Positions 62,089 to 64,000 of a stretch of DNA of 64,000 bases are shown here, one piece after another (position 1 is the stretch's first letter; each line of letters starts with the position of its first letter). The notes beneath the pieces were generated by a model. That model worked only from the letters and a program-made list of their open reading frames with translations, ran no database searches and was not told the origin of the DNA. A program made the position numbers and the translations under genes. Source of the DNA: UBA6022 sp032154105 (GTDB lineage Bacteria > Patescibacteriota > Saccharimonadia > Saccharimonadales > Saccharimonadaceae); the NCBI GenBank assembly GCA_032154105.1, contig JALDYI010000001.1, positions 62,001 through 126,000 on the forward strand, read 5' to 3'.

Positions 62089-62482
62089 GCGTTCATTCTT
62101 ATGCCTCGATGTCGGTGAAAAGCGTATCGGCACGGCCGTTGGTGACGACGCGATTCGTCTTGCTGTGCCGTTCGAAACGATAGAGGTGAATGGCGATGAG
62201 CTAAAAGAAATTGCTCGTCTTGCTGTCGCAGAATCGGCCGATGCGATTATTGTCGGGTACCCGCGCAATCAATCTGGTGAAGTGACAGCTCAAACCGCAT
62301 ACGTCGAAGCATTTGCTCGTCAGCTGACCGATATTGCGGAGGTGATCTTTCAAGATGAGTCACTCACGAGTGTCATTGCCGAAGAACGACTTAAAAGCTA
62401 TAAGAAACCATATACAAAAGGAGATATTGATGCCCAGGCGGCGGCAATTATCCTGCAAGATTATTTGGAGCAATTACCATGA
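62081..62482 (+). CDS. ruvX: RuvX/YqgF family nuclease
   Basis: 133-aa RNase H-fold protein with CLDVGEKRIGTAVGDD, VGYPRNQSGE, FQDESLTS and GDIDAQAAAIILQDYL, the conserved acidic residues of YqgF. Implicated in pre-16S rRNA 5' processing and/or Holliday junction resolution. Start 62081 overlaps the preceding gene by 8 nt. Confidence 0.93.
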   Translation, partial: SHKRSFLCLDVGEKRIGTAVGDDAIRLAVPFETIEVNGDELKEIARLAVAESADAIIVGYPRNQSGEVTAQTAYVEAFARQLTDIAEVIFQDESLTSVIAEERLKSYKKPYTKGDIDAQAAAIILQDYLEQLP

Positions 62483-63708
62483 ATGACATTTTGCCACCAA
62501 ACAGACAGCGCCCACAGGTACCTAAAGCGCCAGCTACTCCAGTGTCAGCACCTCAGCCTCAGGCTCCGGCGCCAACGCCAGTACTAACGTCGCAGCCACT
62601 ACCGCTGACCGATGCACTCGAACCGGGCCCTGCTGGCCCGCTTGCAATTGCGCCCAAGCGATCTATGTCGCTTGGAAAACGACTCATGCTCATTGCAGGA
62701 GCTCTCCTTACGCTTCTTGTAATAGCCGCTGTTGCCGCATTCTTTTGGTACCAGCATGAGACATCACCTGTCTCAAGTGATCAAGATGCTCCCCGGGTAC
62801 GCGTGACAATCGAGAGCGGCACAACACCAGATGAGATCGGATCGCTTCTTGCCGAGAAGAAGGTTATTCGAAGTACGCCTGCATTCGAGGTCTATACTAG
62901 AGTCAGCGGAACTCGTAATAAGCTTCAAGCCGGGACGTTTAGTTTGTCACCGCACGAATCAACCGCTGCAATTGTCGATCACCTCGTGGCGGGTAAGACT
63001 GATCAATTCTCGATCACATTCCTTCCTGGTGCAACGGTGGCTGAAGATAAGAAAGTCTTGCTCGCGGCTGGCTACGCTCAGGCTGAGATCGACGCCGCAT
63101 TTCAAAAGTCATATACTTCGCCGCTCTTTCAAGACAAGCCGGTGATGGCTGATCTTGAGGGCTATATTTACGGAGAGACGTATACATTTTCGGCGGGAAG
63201 TACTGTTGAGCAGATATTGCAGCGGACATTTGATGAATTCTACGCTGCGATCAGCGAAAACGATCTTGTTTCGGGCCTTCGATCGCAAGGGCTCAATCTC
63301 TATCAAGGCATTACACTCGCCTCGATCATCCAGCGTGAAGTGGCGATGCCGAAGGGCGGCGAGCCATCTCTTGATCAAAAACAGGTTGCTCAAATATTCT
63401 TGAGGCGACTATCTATCGGTATGATGCTGGGCTCCGATGTGACGTATCAGTATGCCGCCGATAAAGAAGGCGTAGAGCGTGATACGAACCTTGACTCACC
63501 GTACAATACCCGTCGCTATACGGGCCTGCCTCCGGGTCCGATTGCCGCACCTGGCCTTACAGCACTTATGGCGGTGGCAAGTCCTGCGCCTGGCGACTAT
63601 CTCTTCTTCTTGAGTGGTGATGATGACGTGACCTATTTCGGCCGAACAGAGGCGGAACATCAGGACAATATTGAGAATCATTGTGCTAAAAAGTGCCTTC
63701 TTCTCTAG
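62479..63708 (+). CDS. mltG: endolytic murein transglycosylase MltG
   Basis: 409 aa: Pro-rich cytoplasmic N-terminus, a transmembrane helix (about 71-95), a LysM-like region, and the YceG catalytic domain with LEGYIYGETY (catalytic Glu), ASIIQREV, YNTRRYTGLPPGPIAAPG. It cuts nascent glycan strands. Overlaps ruvX by 4 nt, a very common pairing. Confidence 0.94.
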   Translation: MNDILPPNRQRPQVPKAPATPVSAPQPQAPAPTPVLTSQPLPLTDALEPGPAGPLAIAPKRSMSLGKRLMLIAGALLTLLVIAAVAAFFWYQHETSPVSSDQDAPRVRVTIESGTTPDEIGSLLAEKKVIRSTPAFEVYTRVSGTRNKLQAGTFSLSPHESTAAIVDHLVAGKTDQFSITFLPGATVAEDKKVLLAAGYAQAEIDAAFQKSYTSPLFQDKPVMADLEGYIYGETYTFSAGSTVEQILQRTFDEFYAAISENDLVSGLRSQGLNLYQGITLASIIQREVAMPKGGEPSLDQKQVAQIFLRRLSIGMMLGSDVTYQYAADKEGVERDTNLDSPYNTRRYTGLPPGPIAAPGLTALMAVASPAPGDYLFFLSGDDDVTYFGRTEAEHQDNIENHCAKKCLLL

Positions 63709-63739
63709 ATTTGACAGATTTTACATTTTATAAAATAAA

Positions 63740-63768
63740 TTGACTTATTTTACAACAATTGCTAGACT
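63740..63768 (+). promoter_or_regulatory. promoter reading out of the window
   Basis: TTGACT, 17 nt, TAGACT. No ORF follows within the remaining 232 bases, so it probably drives an RNA gene (rRNA operon or other stable RNA) or a gene with a long leader beyond the window. Confidence 0.55.
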
Positions 63769-64000
63769 AGTATAAGCACATTTATGACTTCAGCTACTAA
63801 ATGTCAGTCAACGACTGCATGCGCGAGTGGGAAGTGTGAATCGTAAATGAGCCTGCCAATAAATGTCGCACGGGTACCGAAAAGAACTTTTTACCTAATA
63901 CTAATTAAATAATCGGTCGACACGTACCCCGTTCTATTTGCGAGAAGAAAGACAGAGTAAGGTAGACGCCCTTGTAGTAATATAAGCGGCAGGAGAACGA

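Overview
The window looks like a chromosomal segment of a Candidatus Saccharibacteria (TM7/CPR) genome. This is inference from content. Supporting features are many class III-like prepilins with the GFTIVELLIVIVIIGILAA leader, the MurT/GatD pair, an alanyl-tRNA synthetase that stops after its editing domain, an HTH-MurA fusion, an Rpf-like muralytic enzyme, and compact overlapping gene strings with no amino-acid or nucleotide biosynthesis. At least twenty genes have a -10 box (TANNNT type) only 6-10 nt before the start codon and no Shine-Dalgarno, so leaderless transcription seems the default. A minority, mostly surface, secreted or stress genes, have strong SD sites.

Layout. 0-4.1 kb: SDR/ChaB/iron-permease-like operon, a membrane protein, two prepilins with duplicated promoters, and an orphan protein with a hairpin leader. 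4.2-12.9 kb: tRNA-Pro with a structured downstream element, GT39-type and OpgC-type membrane enzymes, a Bcp peroxiredoxin, gatD-murT, and a membrane-anchored Clp-type ATPase. 13-16.4 kb: small accessory genes, including a MarR regulator between two DUF1772 genes. 16.5-19.4 kb: a probable decayed integrative element at tRNA-Arg(TCT), with duplicated tRNA 3' end, secreted SGNH esterase cargo and a tyrosine-recombinase fragment. 19.4-24.7 kb: cupin, tRNA-Gly and tRNA-His each with a structured element, HTH-MurA, glyA and a secreted protein. 24.9-31.2 kb: prepilin cluster including a large pilin-adhesin with phage-tail-like modules, murB and a PLD enzyme. 31.2-37.3 kb: tRNA-Lys, tRNA-Arg(TCG), folD, and a possible signalling module (SpeD-like protein, GNAT enzyme, 7TM histidine kinase, response regulator). 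37.3-41.9 kb: LPXTG surface protein, proline-rich anchored protein, tRNA-Glu with a structured element, lipoprotein. 42.1-63.7 kb: housekeeping run: pyk-pgk-tpi, UvrD/PcrA, Rpf-rsmA-metG-tatD, cysteine desulfurase-YdcF-mnmA, a prepilin, alaS, an FtsA-like ATPase, a baseplate-J-like membrane protein, ruvX and mltG. The last 290 bases hold a promoter reading out of the window.

The most unusual signal is a family of four structured elements, each just downstream of a tRNA gene and its terminator (Pro, Gly, His, Glu). Each carries a copy of the T-arm and 3' acceptor strand of its own neighbouring tRNA, interrupted in the T-loop by about 60-80 nt containing a hairpin whose arms differ in sequence but stay complementary. 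I do not recognise this element from known families.
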